64,000 nt of DNA from Pelomyxa schiedti (GCA_020536535.1 JAHLWZ010000636.1:1-64000), one strand, 5' to 3'; positions 32,605-46,165 are shown, counted from the stretch's first letter. Numbers and translations: made by a program. Notes: a model not told the origin generated them from the sequence alone.

Positions 32605-35600
32605 ATGAATAGTCCTTCTTGGGGGCCAGCACTTTGTGCCTTGGTGTTGTTTTATGGGATGGTGCTGGTTGGGGGATATATGATATCAGACGAGAGGAAG
32701 GATGTTGTGTGGGACAACAGGCCTGATGCACTGGGGCAACCACTGACTTATATTGATGACAGCTATGTGTATCTGATTCTGTGGAGTGCCTTTGATTCGG
32801 TATGACATGACTGACCACTTTGCTCTTGGCTTCATTTCATTTCTTGGTTGTGTTGCATGATCAATAGTCGATCCAATGTTCTGGTTTATATAACATAACA
32901 CTTTCTATTGCACAGAGTTTGTATGAAGCTCGCTGGCCACTAAATGTGGGATCAGGGGCACTTGGGGATATTGAAACAAAAGTTTTCACTCCCTCACTGG
33001 GAGGGGTTGTGAGATCAGCAACTGTTGCCAAGCTCACAGTAAAAGGGGAATCAACACAAAGTGGTGTAGTTGCAGTATCTGGCGATTCCTACACCCTTGG
33101 TTGGTATAGGCTTTGGACAAACGAAGATGTAACACCATCAAGTTGGTGGTACCACTGCATTTGCTCGTATTTTTCACCTTATTCCTCCTTTGTATTTATT
33201 CAAATAAGATCACCCACTGCATGGCTTGTCCTTGTAGCACCCCTTGTGTGGCCACGGACTTCCTCATACTATTCACACAGTGGTTTTATCTATTCATGCA
33301 TAAATACTGATGTTGGTATGGGAGATCCAATAGAATTATGCTACACAGCCTGGCCTGATGGGACATGGGGATGCCCGTGGTCATTCTGGCTGGGATTGCC
33401 TCAGCCTCTTACATCCCTTGCCTCAACAGATATTCCAACTTTGATGGACACAGAAGTATTTGGATCAAGCTATGTAATTGTTTTATATGCTGGAAGGACA
33501 TTGTATAGAATAGATGGGACAACCTCTAGCTGGAAGGACTACCCAGATTCTACATTCAAAAAGCCAAGCAGCACTGTTAAATCAGTAGCCATTTATAGTA
33601 CCCCACTTACCGTATCAATTCTCTTTGGTAATGTCATCATTGCTAGACCAGACCCACTGGGTAACCTGTGAGCAAGAGCAAATGCTAATTGTTCAGCTGT
33701 ACAGTAATGACAAAAGTCAAGATCCAGTGCCAATATATAGCCAAAATGGTGGCAGTTGTGCCCTTGACGTTGGTGACGTGGATCATAATGGAATTCTTGA
33801 TATTGTTGTTTATAATGGGGCACAATTCTTTCGACTTGAGCCCAGTGGAGGGACTTGGACAACTTTTATTATGTCTCCTCCTATGTTACCTGTCCAAAAT
33901 ATCTTTGTTCTAGCTGGTCCCAGGTAATCAGTTGATCTTTTAGAAGAAAATATTCATTTGATACAGACTATCGTCTACTTCTTTTCTAGATGTTATTTCC
34001 ACTCGCTGGGATACTGCTGATGCGGCAGTATGGTACTGGTACAGTGATGGTGTGTAAGGGACTTTACAATTACTTACTAATCGCGGCAACCAGTACCTCC
34101 TTGTAGTACTTACAATGATAATGACACATATTGTAGTCTGATAGATTGTGACTACTGTGATGATAGAGACCTGTGTACAACCAAGTATTGCAGTGACTGT
34201 TTATCTCTTACTGACGAATCACAATGTGAAGAGTATTTTGACCTCCATTTTTTCCCCCACTAATTGAGGAAAAAAATAGCAATAAATGCACTTGGTGTGA
34301 GCAAACCAACAGCTGTGTTCTCGACTTCTGTACTACTTGTAGTGAGATACCCTACGAAAATTGCCGGTCAGTCCAACATCTATTCCTCTTTGTTCAGTAT
34401 TTCTCACCGCCAAAGACTGCCCTGCATTTCCTGCGAAGCAAATAATGTGTGCATGGATGCCGAGGAAGCATGTATAGAATGCCCTAGCATGCTTTCTCCA
34501 TCTGTATGCACCGGTTCCGGGTGTGAGTGGTGTAATACCACTTGTATACCATCATCTATTCCTTGTATTGATTGTTCTACTTTCACAGAAAGTAGCAACT
34601 GCATTTCCAAGTACGTAATTTCATGTAGCTATGAAGTTCTTACATTTATGGGACAGTCCGCAATGCCAATGGTGCTCCTTTTCACACTCTTGTGAGCGTT
34701 ATCCCTTTACTGGAGTGTCTTACTGTTTATGTGAAGAAATCAGCTCCAGTGCTGAATGCTTGGGATCATTGTCTTGTGTATGGAATGAAAATTCCGGAAA
34801 GTGCAAAACAACATGTGAATTGGAGGCACTAAATGATACCGAAATTTTTATGTCTACAATTGCCCAAAATCCAAATTGGGATCAATCCTCCTTTGTTGCT
34901 GTTGGTGTTGACTCCAATTGTAATACCCACCCTTCTCTCTTTGAATCTTAGAATATTAGACATGTATGCAATAGAAAAGACAACTGAGTACTACATTGTC
35001 AAGTTGAACTCTTCAGGAGTACTATGTCGTACTCTGTATCCTGCTTCCCAGTTGGTGCTATACCAAATTGCTGTTGATAACTACAATGGTCTCCTATATG
35101 GTGAGTTTGTGTCACGTATCCATTTTATTTTGTTAACATCAAACAGTTGTTGGAAGAGGAAGTGGAGTTCCTGTAAGCGAATACAACATGCCAAATGATG
35201 TTGTAAGCTGAATGATTTTCTTTTTCTGTTCTATTCAATACTCTTCTCCTAGGCTATATTATCCAATGCCCGAACAACAGACTGTGTAATTGCTGCTTTT
35301 CAATCTTCTGACTGTAGTTTGTATTGGTCTGGTATGTAAGTTCACTCAGAAGTGGTGTCTCACCTTGCCACAGGGACTTGGGGAACAAATAAAGAGACAG
35401 AAGTGTTTTATGACATCAAAGTTAATGAAGAAAAAATGTATGTACTGGGGGTACTTTAGCATTATTCACTCCTTTTTTTTTCATGGATGGTTAGTGTTAT
35501 TGCTGGGTCTGTTCCCAAAGGTTCGCATGCAATTTATTTTCTTCATTGTCATTTGTTTTTTTCAACAGGCTTTCCACTTCCCACAAGGTTTGAAGTAAAT

Positions 35601-38600
35601 GGGACAAATGACCAGAATGGGGTCATCCTCGTATATGGCCTAGATTGGGTGATGACAGAGGCAAAATATTTTGGTAAACTCCTTGATTAACTTTAGTGCT
35701 TTCATCTTTTGAACAGGTGATTCTTTTACCCACATTACTCTGTTACATGACGATATGTTGGCTGTTGGGTCAGCATATTCTTCCACAATGTTTCTGCGGT
35801 ATATTTCAGAAACAGCAGACTCTCCATATTGGGCCTATGACGTCATTTCAGACCTGCCTGCTCACTGTACAGTGGTACCTATTAAATAAATACGTGGAAA
35901 AAGAATTGCATTTTCATTCCTTTAGATTTCTGCAATCGCTCTCTTTGATTATGAGTATGACCAGTGGGGAGTTGTTTCTGCAAATAGCAATGGAAGTGAT
36001 TGCAATCCACCATCTATAAGCTTCTTTAGGGTATTCTTTCTTTTTTTTGGTAATGCAGTGCCTTGATACTACTTTCTACTACTACAGTTCTACACAAAAA
36101 GTATTGTTCTAGAGAGTGAATATGCTGAAGCCTCTGCAAATATGATTATCAATGATATTCATCCTCACCCAAAGTTATCTTTTATTTATGCTTGTGGCTC
36201 GACTTCTTCCTCTAATTTCACACTTCCTTTCCTAAGTATTGATTGATCTCTTGTTTCCATTGGTATTAACATCTTGAAGGCCTTGTAGCACCCCCTTCAT
36301 ATAGCTCTATCACAGATATTTCACTGTTTCCCCAAGTGCAAATATTCGGCCCTTCAACTGGGATTACCAGTTTTACTTCTTTGGCGACTTATCAGGACCG
36401 TTTAGTTTGTGCAGGGTATACACTCAAGTCAAAATTATCTCATTTTTTTCACCATGCACAGGTTCACCACAATAAATTTTATGACGACGTCATACATCGA
36501 GCATAAGGGCTGCGACCTCTGCCCAAATGCCATCATAGTTAAAACCAAGTTTGCAGACTGGGATCAAATATGTGTTCCTTCATTTCCTACATCCCCTGTG
36601 TCTCCGTCCGTTCAGGCATTATATCCTTACTCAGGAAGTGGAGACACGACTGAGATTGAAGTCGCGTGGCCAACATTTAAGCTAACCTGGGGAGCATCTT
36701 ACTTCGGGTATACAACTGGACAGTACTTGTCAACTGTTCTCTATGTATGAGCACCATTTGTGAGCTCAACTTACCGCATGTGAAGGACAACATATTACTG
36801 AAGTCCACTGAAAAAACACAAACCTATTTCAGTGAAGTCACAACAAACCAAGAAATCGAATTTCCTGTGCTCTTATCGCCATTTAATGTTTCTTGGGAGC
36901 TTGCAGCAAGTGTACCCTATGTGGGTTCTCAGTCGTGTTTCCACAGCTTCTCTTTTTTGATTGGTATTTGAAATTCTACTACCGAACACACTCTAAATAT
37001 GAAATCCCAGTTCCATATATGATGCCATCTGACCTGCTGGACTCTTCACTCACTACAATCACTTCCAATCCTTACACTCTCACTAAAACTTCATCTGGAT
37101 GGGTTTTACTTGCTGAAGGAGATTCCACACTTACATTTACAACAAACAATTGTTTGCTGAATCTAGGAAAGAAATGGTCAGTTAATTCCCTTTTATGTCT
37201 CCTCCCTCAACACAAACAAACAAACAAACAAACAAACAAACAAAAAACAAAAAACAAAAAACAAAAAAAGGTTGGTGGTTTCTCTCAAGGCTTATGACGC
37301 CTTATCCAACCTTGTACCCTCTGTCACTCTTTTCACTGTTGACAGTCAATGGCAAAGATGGGAAGCCAAACCCTTATTTTTCTTCTTCACATGGGATTGG
37401 TACACTTCCTAATCCCAAATGGGGTGCCTTATCTTCTCCTAGGATTCAGTTTGGGGTCCCCCTTATTGAAACAAGTACGAGCAGCCATTCTGTTAGTACC
37501 AGCAAATCTTCCAGTGACAGTAGCCAAAGTGAATCTAACTCGTGGAGTGTAAGTCAGAGTATTAGTAAAAGTGGGAGTTCCAGCAAAAGTGAAAGTGAAA
37601 GTGAAAGTTCCAGTGAAAGTGAAAGTGAAAGTTTCAGTGGAAGCTTGAGCCAAAGTGAGAGTTCAAGTTCAAGTTCCGGCACAAGTGAAAGTAGTGCTGC
37701 TCCTCTTCAAAGAGTCGATAAAAAAGAAATCTTCCAGAATTTGAGGGATACAGGAAGCTCTTCTACAAGTTGTATATTTGAAGACAGTGTTTGGTGTATG
37801 ACAGGCAGCAGTGACTTCATCGATTTGCAAAAAGTCACGAAAATTGTCATATCTCTCTCCTGTGCTGGCTCGTTTTCACTTTACATTGACAATCTGACAG
37901 TACAAGATACCTATAACTATCCGGCAATGTGGTTCTATGTTAGTAGTAGCAGCGAAAGCAGTAGCATGTCAACTTCTAGCAGTAGCATGTCATCTTCTAG
38001 CACGAGCTCACCAAATGAGTCTGAAGAGTTATCACTTTCTTCTGTGCTGTCAGAAACCTCACAATCAACATCCCTGCCAATGTCTGATTCACACTCAAAG
38101 ATCACCCAATATTCTTCCAGTGATTCATTCAACATTGTTCCCTGTATGTACCTTCTTATCACCTTTCTCTTGCTCAATAGGTTAGTGGTGGTTGGACTTG
38201 TATGTGGCGTTCTTTTCCTCATCGGTCTTTGCGCTGGTTTCACGGCTTATCTTGTTTTTCATAGGTACTCCTGTACACCTCCCACTTTAATTGTAAACCC
38301 CCAACAGAAAGAGAGAAGAAGAAAAAGAGGTCATGTTTTCTAGTAACAAATCTCTCAAATATGGCTTCGAACTTAAAGCTCGCAACACATTTGAAACAGG
38401 AGAATCCACGTGAGCAATTTCTCACTATCAGTTCTACACATAACACTCCCATAGATTGGTGGATTCATCTTATTTTCCCCTCACTGTATCCTTTCCCTCT
38501 CTTTGGTTTCTTATGTCATTTATATTTAGATTCCAACGTCACCGCTATGCCTTGGATTCGAGGCCTCTAGTGCTCCTGTTGATGAAGAAATAACCTCCAA

Positions 38601-40504
38601 TTTTTCCATAAAAAATGATCACAGTGATAGCAAACATACATGGAGATTATTCCCTCCACTGAACCCAAAATTCCAATTGAAGTTTATCCCGGACTCAGGA
38701 AGTCTTTCACCGGTATTATTTTTAGGTGTTCATTTCTTTTTCTGATTCCACTTAGGGAGAGGAAATTCTGGTTGATATTTCTATGGTGGTCTGCTGTACT
38801 AGCACCTTATCCCTGGACATTCCAATAGGCGTGTGCGCAGGTAGGAACCTTTCATACTGCATGACTTCTAACAGAAGGGGATAGGCTCCACCTGGACTAA
38901 GAGTGAAAAACACACTAGTTTAAAAATATCTTTTTCAACAGAAACTTCATATAAACTTGGTATTTTTTTTTCCCAGTACTACTTGAGCTATGTGACAACA
39001 CCCTCAAAGATCCTGATGAGATAACACTATCTCAACCTCCAATTGGTGATGGCTCCTATGGGACAGTAAGCTTCAATTTTTTTTTCTTTTGTCAAGACCA
39101 ATTCTCCGTGTAGGTCTTTAAAGCAGAATACCATGGGCAAGAAGTCGCTGTGAAATTGCTCAAAAATCAACGTATTTCACCAGCTGAATGCAGTGCCTTC
39201 GAGAATGAGATACATGCCATGGAGTCCCTGAAAAGCCCTTATGTAGTAGTGTGCTTCGTATTTCACAACTAACTTTTTTTGAAGATTGTAAAATTTATTG
39301 GTTTGTAACATCTTTATCTGCGCGTTTTATGCACAAAAACATTTTCATAGGCGCATGCATGCTTCCAGGAAATCTTGCGATTATCACAGAGTAGTGTCAT
39401 TTTATTATTTCCCGATTCTTAGCCACTCAAAGGCTTTGCGAATTTGGGAGTCTCAACTCTGCTATTGAGAAGAATCCATTTGAACTACCACTCAAAGTGA
39501 AATGTTTGAGTGATGCTGCCAAAGGTCAGGCATATCTATGCGTTTCCTTGTATGAATGTTACACCGTAAATACACAGGGATGTACCATATACATTCAGCA
39601 GGAATGCTTCATAGGTATTCCAGATCCACCACGCTTGAGCCTATATCTCACATGTCATTAGGGATATGAAGCCAGTATATCCTCCTTCTCTGTTCCGGTT
39701 TTTTACTTTTTTTTTTCCCTACACTACTACAGGACAACTTATTGGTATGAATACAGAATATAGTTATTCTAAATTTACGTGCCCAAAAGGTTGTATCGCT
39801 CAACGCTTCTGCAGTGGTATGCTGTAAAATTAGTGACATGGGTACTGCACGGTGATGGCCTTTTTCAATTCTTTCAATTTCTAATCCATTGTGCAGTGGT
39901 ATCAATCGGTCACAAGCAACACAATACTACACCAAGGTATTTATTTCTCCCTTTGCTTTTTCTTGTTGATTCAAATAAGGGTGTTGGAACGCCAGCTTAC
40001 ATGGCCCCTGGTAAGCCCAAGTGAAGAAAGATAACAAATAACACGCCCTCAGAGATACTTGAAAATGACAAATACTCGACAGCGGCTGATGTCTACAGGT
40101 TTTCGTCTCCTTGCTTGATCCAATAGCACTGAATCCTGGAATAAAGTTTTGCACTTGTAATTCTAAGCACTTTGACCGAGTCACAACCCTTCGCCACCCC
40201 CGAATTTACATCTCAATGGCGAATTGCCGAATTTGTAATTGCCGGCAAGGTATCAACCTTCTACCAATCCCATCTTGGCATATTTTTCTCCCACCAACCA
40301 AACCACCATACAGAGACTGCCTATTCCCGAGACTGTCCCTACATGGTTATCTACAATGATTTCAGAGTGCTGGAATGCCAATCCACATGAAAGACCAAGT
40401 TTATTTTCTTCATTTGTGGTGATTCCACTAACACAAAAAAAGGCTTCAAGGAGATAACCAAGGCTTTTGATACCGAACTAAAGTACAAATCCACAAAAGA
40501 TTAA
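32605..40504 (+). CDS. Receptor-like transmembrane protein kinase (TKL type) with FG-GAP and Cys-rich ectodomain
   Basis: A roughly 7.9-kb gene with many introns. ATG 32605 starts with a signal peptide/anchor (ALCALVLFYGMVLVGGY). The ectodomain has a beta-propeller-like part with an FG-GAP/VCBS calcium loop (LDVGDVDHNGILDIVVYNG), Cys-rich PSI-like units (CDYCDDRDLCTTKYCSDC; GCEWCNTTCIPSSIPCIDC; PQCQWCSFSHSC), more beta-rich sequence and a Ser/Glu-rich stalk near 37480-37700 and 37940-38130. One TM helix follows (VVGLVCGVLFLIGLCAGF, about 38185-38250) with a basic stop-transfer (HRKREEE). The kinase has GDGSYGTVFKAEYHGQEVAV (G-loop and VAVK), HRDMKP, SDMGTAR (DMG in place of DFG), GTPAYMAPEIL and CWNANPHERPSF, typical of TKL kinases. 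Likely a surface receptor; ligand unknown. Confidence 0.8.
37211..37268. repeat. (ACAA)n / (ACAAAAA)n intronic microsatellite
   Basis: Seven or more ACAA units followed by A-rich units inside an intron of the receptor kinase. The ORF that crosses it is not real coding sequence. Confidence 0.85.
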
Positions 40505-40579
40505 TGTAAAATTTTTACAAGTGTTAATAAATGACCTTCTCTGCTTTACTTTGCTCGTTTTTTTGGCCGGTCCTTAGTT

Positions 40580-41939
40580 TCAGGTGTCATCATCTGAGTC
40601 GGATTCAGAGTCAGATAGAACATGAAGTCTTCTGCAAGCGGCTAGCCTGCGGGAGTTCTCCTGCTGCATTTCATGTTCTTGACGGGCGGCCCTCAGGGCA
40701 GCACGTTGGGAGCGGTCAGTGTCAGCAATGCGAGCACGCACGAATTGGCTGTATGCTTGTTGTTGCTGGGGTGTAAGGGGTACAATGGATGGTTGCTGTG
40801 GGGGTACGAGTGATTGCGTTTGTGTGGGCTGTGAACTGGTGGAGAGTGATACACCTCCAGTCATGAAAATTGCGCGTTTGTGACCCGTTGTGCAGGCGTG
40901 CATTTCAGTCATCCTGAACGCAGTGAGGAAAAAGCGGCCGAAAAAGAAAGGGGTATCACACACAAATTTACTGGTACAACAGGCACAGGAAGGAGCACAG
41001 CCGCAGCTGCTGAAGCTAGTTGGTGTTGTGCTCGGTCATCGTCATCTCTCATATCTACGGCTCCCATAGCCCTGGATAGCAACATCCGGAGGAAAGCTTG
41101 CTGTCTTCTTCTTCTTTCCCTAACCTGTTCCTCGTCCGATTCATAGGCATCCGCCCTGCTTCGGAATCCGCCGCCCGTTGAACTCAGATATGACTCTGAG
41201 GCGGAAGTACCAAGAAAGTCCCATGTTTGTGTTTCCGTGTGCCTGCATGTTGGGCACTGCACCTTGCCTTTGGAGGCACAGGCAAGCATGATGCAGTCAA
41301 GGTGAAAGGTGTGTCTACACGTGAGTTGGGCCAGCGGTCTTGGTGGGTCAAGAATTTCTTCTGGCTGTGTTGATTTCGGTTTCAGTGACTCCTTCACATT
41401 CGCCGTTGTCGAGAGTGGTCGCATCTTCTCCAGACATATTCCGCAATCATCCCACGTGTCAATGACAGTAACGCACGCACCGACGTGGTCGCCGGTGCTA
41501 TCATCAGCCGAAATTCGAGGGCTTTCAGGAGCCACATGAATAGCGGAAGCTACAGCAGCATCAGGAGCACAATTGCTCTGCGTGTCAGGGTTTTGTTTTC
41601 GCTCTTGTTGCTGTGATGCCCTCTCGAGCACAACACTGAGCTGACTTTGGAGCTCCAGGCACTTTCGTTGTAGTTGGTTCTTCTCGAGTACGAGCTCCTT
41701 GTATCGCAAAAGTATCGTCTCCTGAGGGTCTTTTAAATTAGTTCCTCCGCCAAACGTTTGGTATTTTACGCACCTCACTCGTTTATTTCTTTATACTCGC
41801 TTTTTTAAAACAGTTGTTAGTACTTACATTCAGACAAGGTCTCTGGTACTTTCTTAGGGCCCGTCTTCTCCGACGACGCAATTTTTTCGTCGCTGCGGAT
41901 TTCGGGTTCACTGTCGCCCCCCGCATCGCCATCAGCCAT
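40580..41939 (-). CDS. RING-H2 finger protein, probable E3 ubiquitin ligase
   Basis: ATG 41939 (MADGDAGGDSEPEIRSDEK) begins an acidic first exon that joins PQETILLRYKELVLEKNQ, a coiled coil (LQRKCLELQSQLSVVLE). The RING reads DDCGICLEKMRPLSTT, then after an unusually long loop of about 35 residues, LTCRHTFHLDCIMLACASKG and VQCPTCRH: C-x2-C ... C-x-H-x2-H-x2-C ... C-x2-C, the RING-H2 set. A Ser-rich and Arg-rich stretch (QVRERRRRQQAFLRMLL) follows, then across an intron a Gln-rich tail and a second helix (YSQFVRARIADTDRSQRAAL), ending with Asp/Ser repeats (SDSESDSDDDT). E3 activity is expected from the RING but not proven. CCAACTTG lies 34 bp upstream. Confidence 0.75.
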
Positions 41940-41972
41940 TTTTTTTTTCGCCAAGCGTTTCCATCAACACAC

Positions 41973-41980
41973 CAAGTTGG
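41973..41980 (-). promoter_or_regulatory. CCAACTTG upstream element (RING gene)
   Basis: Minus-strand CCAACTTG 34 bp before ATG 41939, matching the other sites in orientation. Confidence 0.4.
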
Positions 41981-42073
41981 GTGAGAAGGCGAAGGAAGGG
42001 GACAGACAAGAGGGGATTGTCCTCTGTCTATCCATCTGTTCCGTTTTTCAATTCTTTTCGTTTGTTCGGGGAT

Positions 42074-43451
42074 TCAATGGTCGGGCTGTTGGGTGTATAG
42101 ACGCATGACATATACTGATCCAAATATGGTGATCATGCCAGTGAGGACACCATAGAAGGTTTGCTGTGTGGAGTTTTTTTTGGTTATGGTGGAAGGGAAA
42201 AAGGGGGTGGAAGTACTAACAATTGGTGTTAAATATTCAAAAGTGGTTGGTAGGAGTTCACAGATGGACATGTAAACCATGATCCCACCAACTACTCTTA
42301 GTGAGGGAAAATGAAGGGAGAAAGCGTTGACAAACCAAATGCCAGCATGAAATTGACACCATAGGGTGTAATGAATCGATGCAAAAGCAGTATAACAAGG
42401 ATGGCTCCAGCCGGCTCACAGATACCACTTAAAGTGGCCCATTTAATTGACTTCCATTTACTGAAAGATGTGAGAAGCTCAGAGTGACCACTGTTTCGGT
42501 ACCTTCCAGTAGCAGAATAAATTGGTGCTGCCACAGCCATGCCTTCTGGAATATTATGACACGCAATGACAAATGCTAACGGGAGGCCAAATGAAACACC
42601 TAAATTCAAAGTTCAGTAAGAGTTAACAGTCCAGAAAAGAGCTGCCTTTGAGGCAACTGAGGTAGACTGCAATGCCTTCAGGAAAATTATGCAGACTGAG
42701 GGAAATCAAAAACAAAAACGACTAAACAGAAAAAAAAAATAACCTGATACCCAAGGCAGTAATTAAGCCAACCATTATTAGCGATTTCTGAGTGTCATTC
42801 AGGGTTTACAAACATAAGGGAAATCCACATACCTTCTGGGATTTTGTTGTGGTTTTTTTTTGTTCTGTGATCTCTGTGGGTGGTTTTACATTTTTCCTTT
42901 TCCGAAGTTCAGATCCCTCCGAAGTAATTGGGTTACTGGATGTGTGTTTCTCTTTGTTTGGTGGAGGCTCAGAAACCACAGAACCAAGGTCAGGCTCTGG
43001 GACAAAGAGTACAACAATATGGAATGCAATCATCCCCAAGAAAAACTAATCTCTCAACCACCATCAAAAAAGAAAAAAAAAGTGGTAAAGAAGGTGAAGT
43101 GCAAAGCTTATATGAAACTCAAGGGGAAAAGAAACGCAAAATATCACAACATAGTAACAACAATCAAGCTCCTCCAAGAAACAAAAAAAACAAAAAAAAA
43201 AAAAAAAAAAAGCAACAGAAGCACACGGCCAAGTTGGCGCTGCCAAAACCAATTTCAGCAATTGCCTCGATCAGCAAATCGGCGAACGAGACGTACACCA
43301 TGACGCCGACCGAGAAGCTCAGCATGTGGCCCAGTCGCTCAGCCCCAACCACGAACGCAAGAACCCCGCCGATTCCAGTCGACAGCCCCGCGACCGTCGT
43401 GAGCCCGATCGCCGACACCACATCTCCCTCTAGAGTCCCTAGACCCCCCAT
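42074..43451 (-). CDS. ZIP-family metal (zinc) transporter, ZupT-like
   Basis: ATG 43451 starts MGGLGTLEGDVVSAIGL, then TM1-3: GLSTGIGGVLAFVVGAE, LSFSVGVMVYVSFADLLIEA. The two transport helices carry LHNFPEGIAVYLS (HNxPEG, TM4) and ACHNIPEGMAVAAPIYSATG (TM5), the hallmark metal-binding motifs of ZIP proteins; KWATLSGICEPAGAILV is the E-containing TM6 region. The last exons give GGIMVYMSICELLPTTFEY and a final helix GVLTGMITIFGSVYVM. The absence of a His-rich cytosolic loop and the TM4/TM5 wording resemble bacterial ZupT and eukaryotic ZIP8/ZupT-like forms. Expected to import Zn or Fe/Mn into the cytosol. Several AT-rich introns, one holding a long A-run near 43187-43211. Confidence 0.85.
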
Positions 43452-43687
43452 ATTCACTCTCAATGTCCCTCCCTGTCTGTGCGTGTGTGTGGAAATCACC
43501 CTCTCTCGGCACCAAAGACTGAAAGGATTTCTCGCCTGATCAACTGTTGGACTTGAAAAGTTTGTGGTTCGAAGAAGCTCGTTTCAAAACAAACAAGGGA
43601 GTGGGAAGGCGAAAAAAAAAAGACAAGGGAGGGATAAACAAAAAAGAAAGTGTTTCTTGGTGTGTTGGTTGGTAGCAGACTTGTGGG

Positions 43688-45971
43688 ATGCAAATGATGC
43701 ACCAGGGGTTGGTGGAGGCATGCTGTAGGTGTATCTACGGCGATTTTGAGTATGCGTATAGCAATGACAGGAGCAATCCTGAAGTTGCTGCCACAATTGT
43801 GGGAAAGTTTATCACTTGGAGAGGCACGTGTTTAATCTTTATGGTTTTTTTTTTTCAGTTTTTTCACTTTGCTTCTTCCATTGACATTCACTGTTTGTTA
43901 CTTTGAAATAGTACTGCAAGATGAACACTTGGAAGTTTTGGCCCCAGGAATGCCAATGAAAGCTGATTGGAACATCAGAAAGTGCCGAAGACTCACTGAC
44001 AAAGGACTAATGGTGCCTGGGATATCTTACCACATTGCCTATTTCCCCTAACTCAATTAGTACTTGGGAGGACCTCACCTTCAGGAGTTGACACTAAGAC
44101 ATTGCGTCTCAATTACAGGAGATGGGGTTGCCCATCTGCTGGATATCTCTCCAAATGTGAGGAAGTTGGATATCAGAGGGATCGTTCCCACCAAACTTAC
44201 CTTGGCATCAATATCAAGACTCCAACATCTACAACACTTATCCATTTCCAACTGTGTGTATTTCCTTTCAGATTATACTTAAAGCCTCATGCATTGGAAG
44301 GTAACGATTCACAAATCATGCCAATTCTAAAACACATTGGGCTCAACATGCAATTTTTGCAATTTCACAGTTGTAATTCACCTCCTGGGATCACCAATCT
44401 TACTATTAATGTACCTTTTTCCCCTCTTACTTCTTTGCAGTTATTTAACTCCGCTCAGGCTATTGCTACATCCTGCCCAAATTTGTGCTCCATAAAGGCT
44501 AAATCATCCAATTTTATTTCCGCTGACTCTGTCACACTTTTGCTGAAGAGTTGCCCATCTCTTACACAGTTGAATCTTTTTGGTTGGATTTTATTCTTTT
44601 TCCACCCAACCGACATACAACCTCCTACAGACTGCACCCCAACTCCAACTGCACTACCATTATCTTCGCCAGCACCGAGTCTCGGGTACCTAACAGCATC
44701 TGGTGTTACTGATGACTTTATTGCGTCTCTGTCACAGTGCCCACAACTTCTATCACTTGCCATTTCGTCTTCCCCAATCACAGGATGTAGTCTACACACA
44801 CTTGCACGAAACTGTGCTTCTCTCGAATCATTATCAATTCGTCAGGTAGAGTACTCTGTCATCAAATTACCCAATAACCTGTATTTAGTGCCTCTCTTTG
44901 GCAAATGCAAATATCGAGGCATTAGCAAATGTATATTTAGAGAACCCACACACAGCCAGTTTAACTTCCATTTCTTTATGGGGTTGTATTGGGGTTTCTG
45001 ATTCGGGAGTTGCTAAAGTGTGTTCGTAAGAATATCCCGTAATCTCACCCATCCAAAAGTTACTCAGTTCCTTGCCAAATTTGACAAATGTAAATTTGAG
45101 TGGGCTTTTTGATATTACCGATACATCTGTGCTTGCAGTCGCACAACATTGCTCTCAATTGGAAACAATTGAGTTCACAATGTGCCGAAGAATAAGTGAC
45201 GCAGGTGTCACCACCCTGGCCCAGGTGAGTCATTTTATTATCATCATGTGGAGTAATTTTCTTCCACAGCGGTGCCCTGGGCTTTCTACTCTCGGGTTGT
45301 ATGGTTGCGCGAAAATTACAGATGACAGTATAAATACAATATGCACACAATGCCCGCGGCTTTCATCACTAAACCTTTATGGCCTTACACTGTTGACTGA
45401 GGCTTCACTTTGCAACATCGGCCCACACCTACCAAGACTAGAGTCTTTAGACCTCAGCTCTTGTTATGGCCTCGCATCCCCTGCACTGATCAAGGTTTGC
45501 CACTGATCACTTTGCTTCCAGTTCCAACAACTCACACTGTCACAGATTGCTCGCGGCTGTCCTCAACTACAAGCTCTGTCCTGCCTTTGCTGCAGTCACA
45601 TAACTGATGACGGTGTTGTAGAAATTGCTAAAAGATGCCCACTGGTATATCTTTTTAAAAAATGAATAAGGATAAGAACATTCCAAAGTAATTCACAATA
45701 CTAATTCTGAAAACAGCTATCTCGGCTTCAACTGAACAGTTGCAAACTTCTTACTGATGCAACTTTGCATGCCCTTACACAGTATGGGCTGTGCCTGACC
45801 ATTTTTTCAGCCCTGGAATGCTTGAATTTCACTGATGCGGCGTTTGTGAATTTTGTGGCAGTTCGCGGACCCTCACTTGTACTTGTGAAGGTTTCAACAA
45901 GTGACTTACTGACTACAAGCTGCATGGAGCTGGTAAAAAAAAGATGCCCAAACTCAAAATTTTACTCTTAA
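43688..45971 (+). CDS. Leucine-rich repeat protein (AMN1/FBXL-like LRR-CC repeats)
   Basis: ATG 43688 starts MQMMHQGLVEACCRCIYGDF. After splicing the bulk is cysteine-containing LRRs of about 26 residues: LQELTLRHCVSITGDGV, LTNVNLSGLFDITDTSVLAV, LETIEFTMCRRISDAGVTTL, LSTLGLYGCAKITDDSINTI, LESLDLSSCYGLASPAL, LQALSCLCCSHITDDGVVEI. The consensus L-x-x-L-x-L-x-x-C-x-x-I-T-D matches the LRR-CC class found in F-box FBXL proteins, AMN1 and Rad7. The N-terminus has no clear F-box, so an SCF role is only possible. Introns interrupt single repeats. The final exon reads ALEC-LNFTDAAFVNFVAVRG. Confidence 0.72.
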
Positions 45972-46165
45972 CATAAAACACTGGTTTGTTTGTTTTTTCT
46001 CGTTGGATTTTCTTTTCCTTCTTCACTGGCACTCCACCCGCCATCATTTCTGAGGCATTTTGCCCAGTTTTTCCAGGAAGTGTCAAAATGAAGTTGGCTG
46101 TTGATCGGGTTTTTCAATTTCAATAAATATTTGCCTGGTACAGCACTCACACGACCGGGGTATTA

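Noticed and set aside
37211-37268. Repeated units as a CRISPR array or satellite
   Set aside because: Simple ACAA/A-rich microsatellite within an intron; no spacers.
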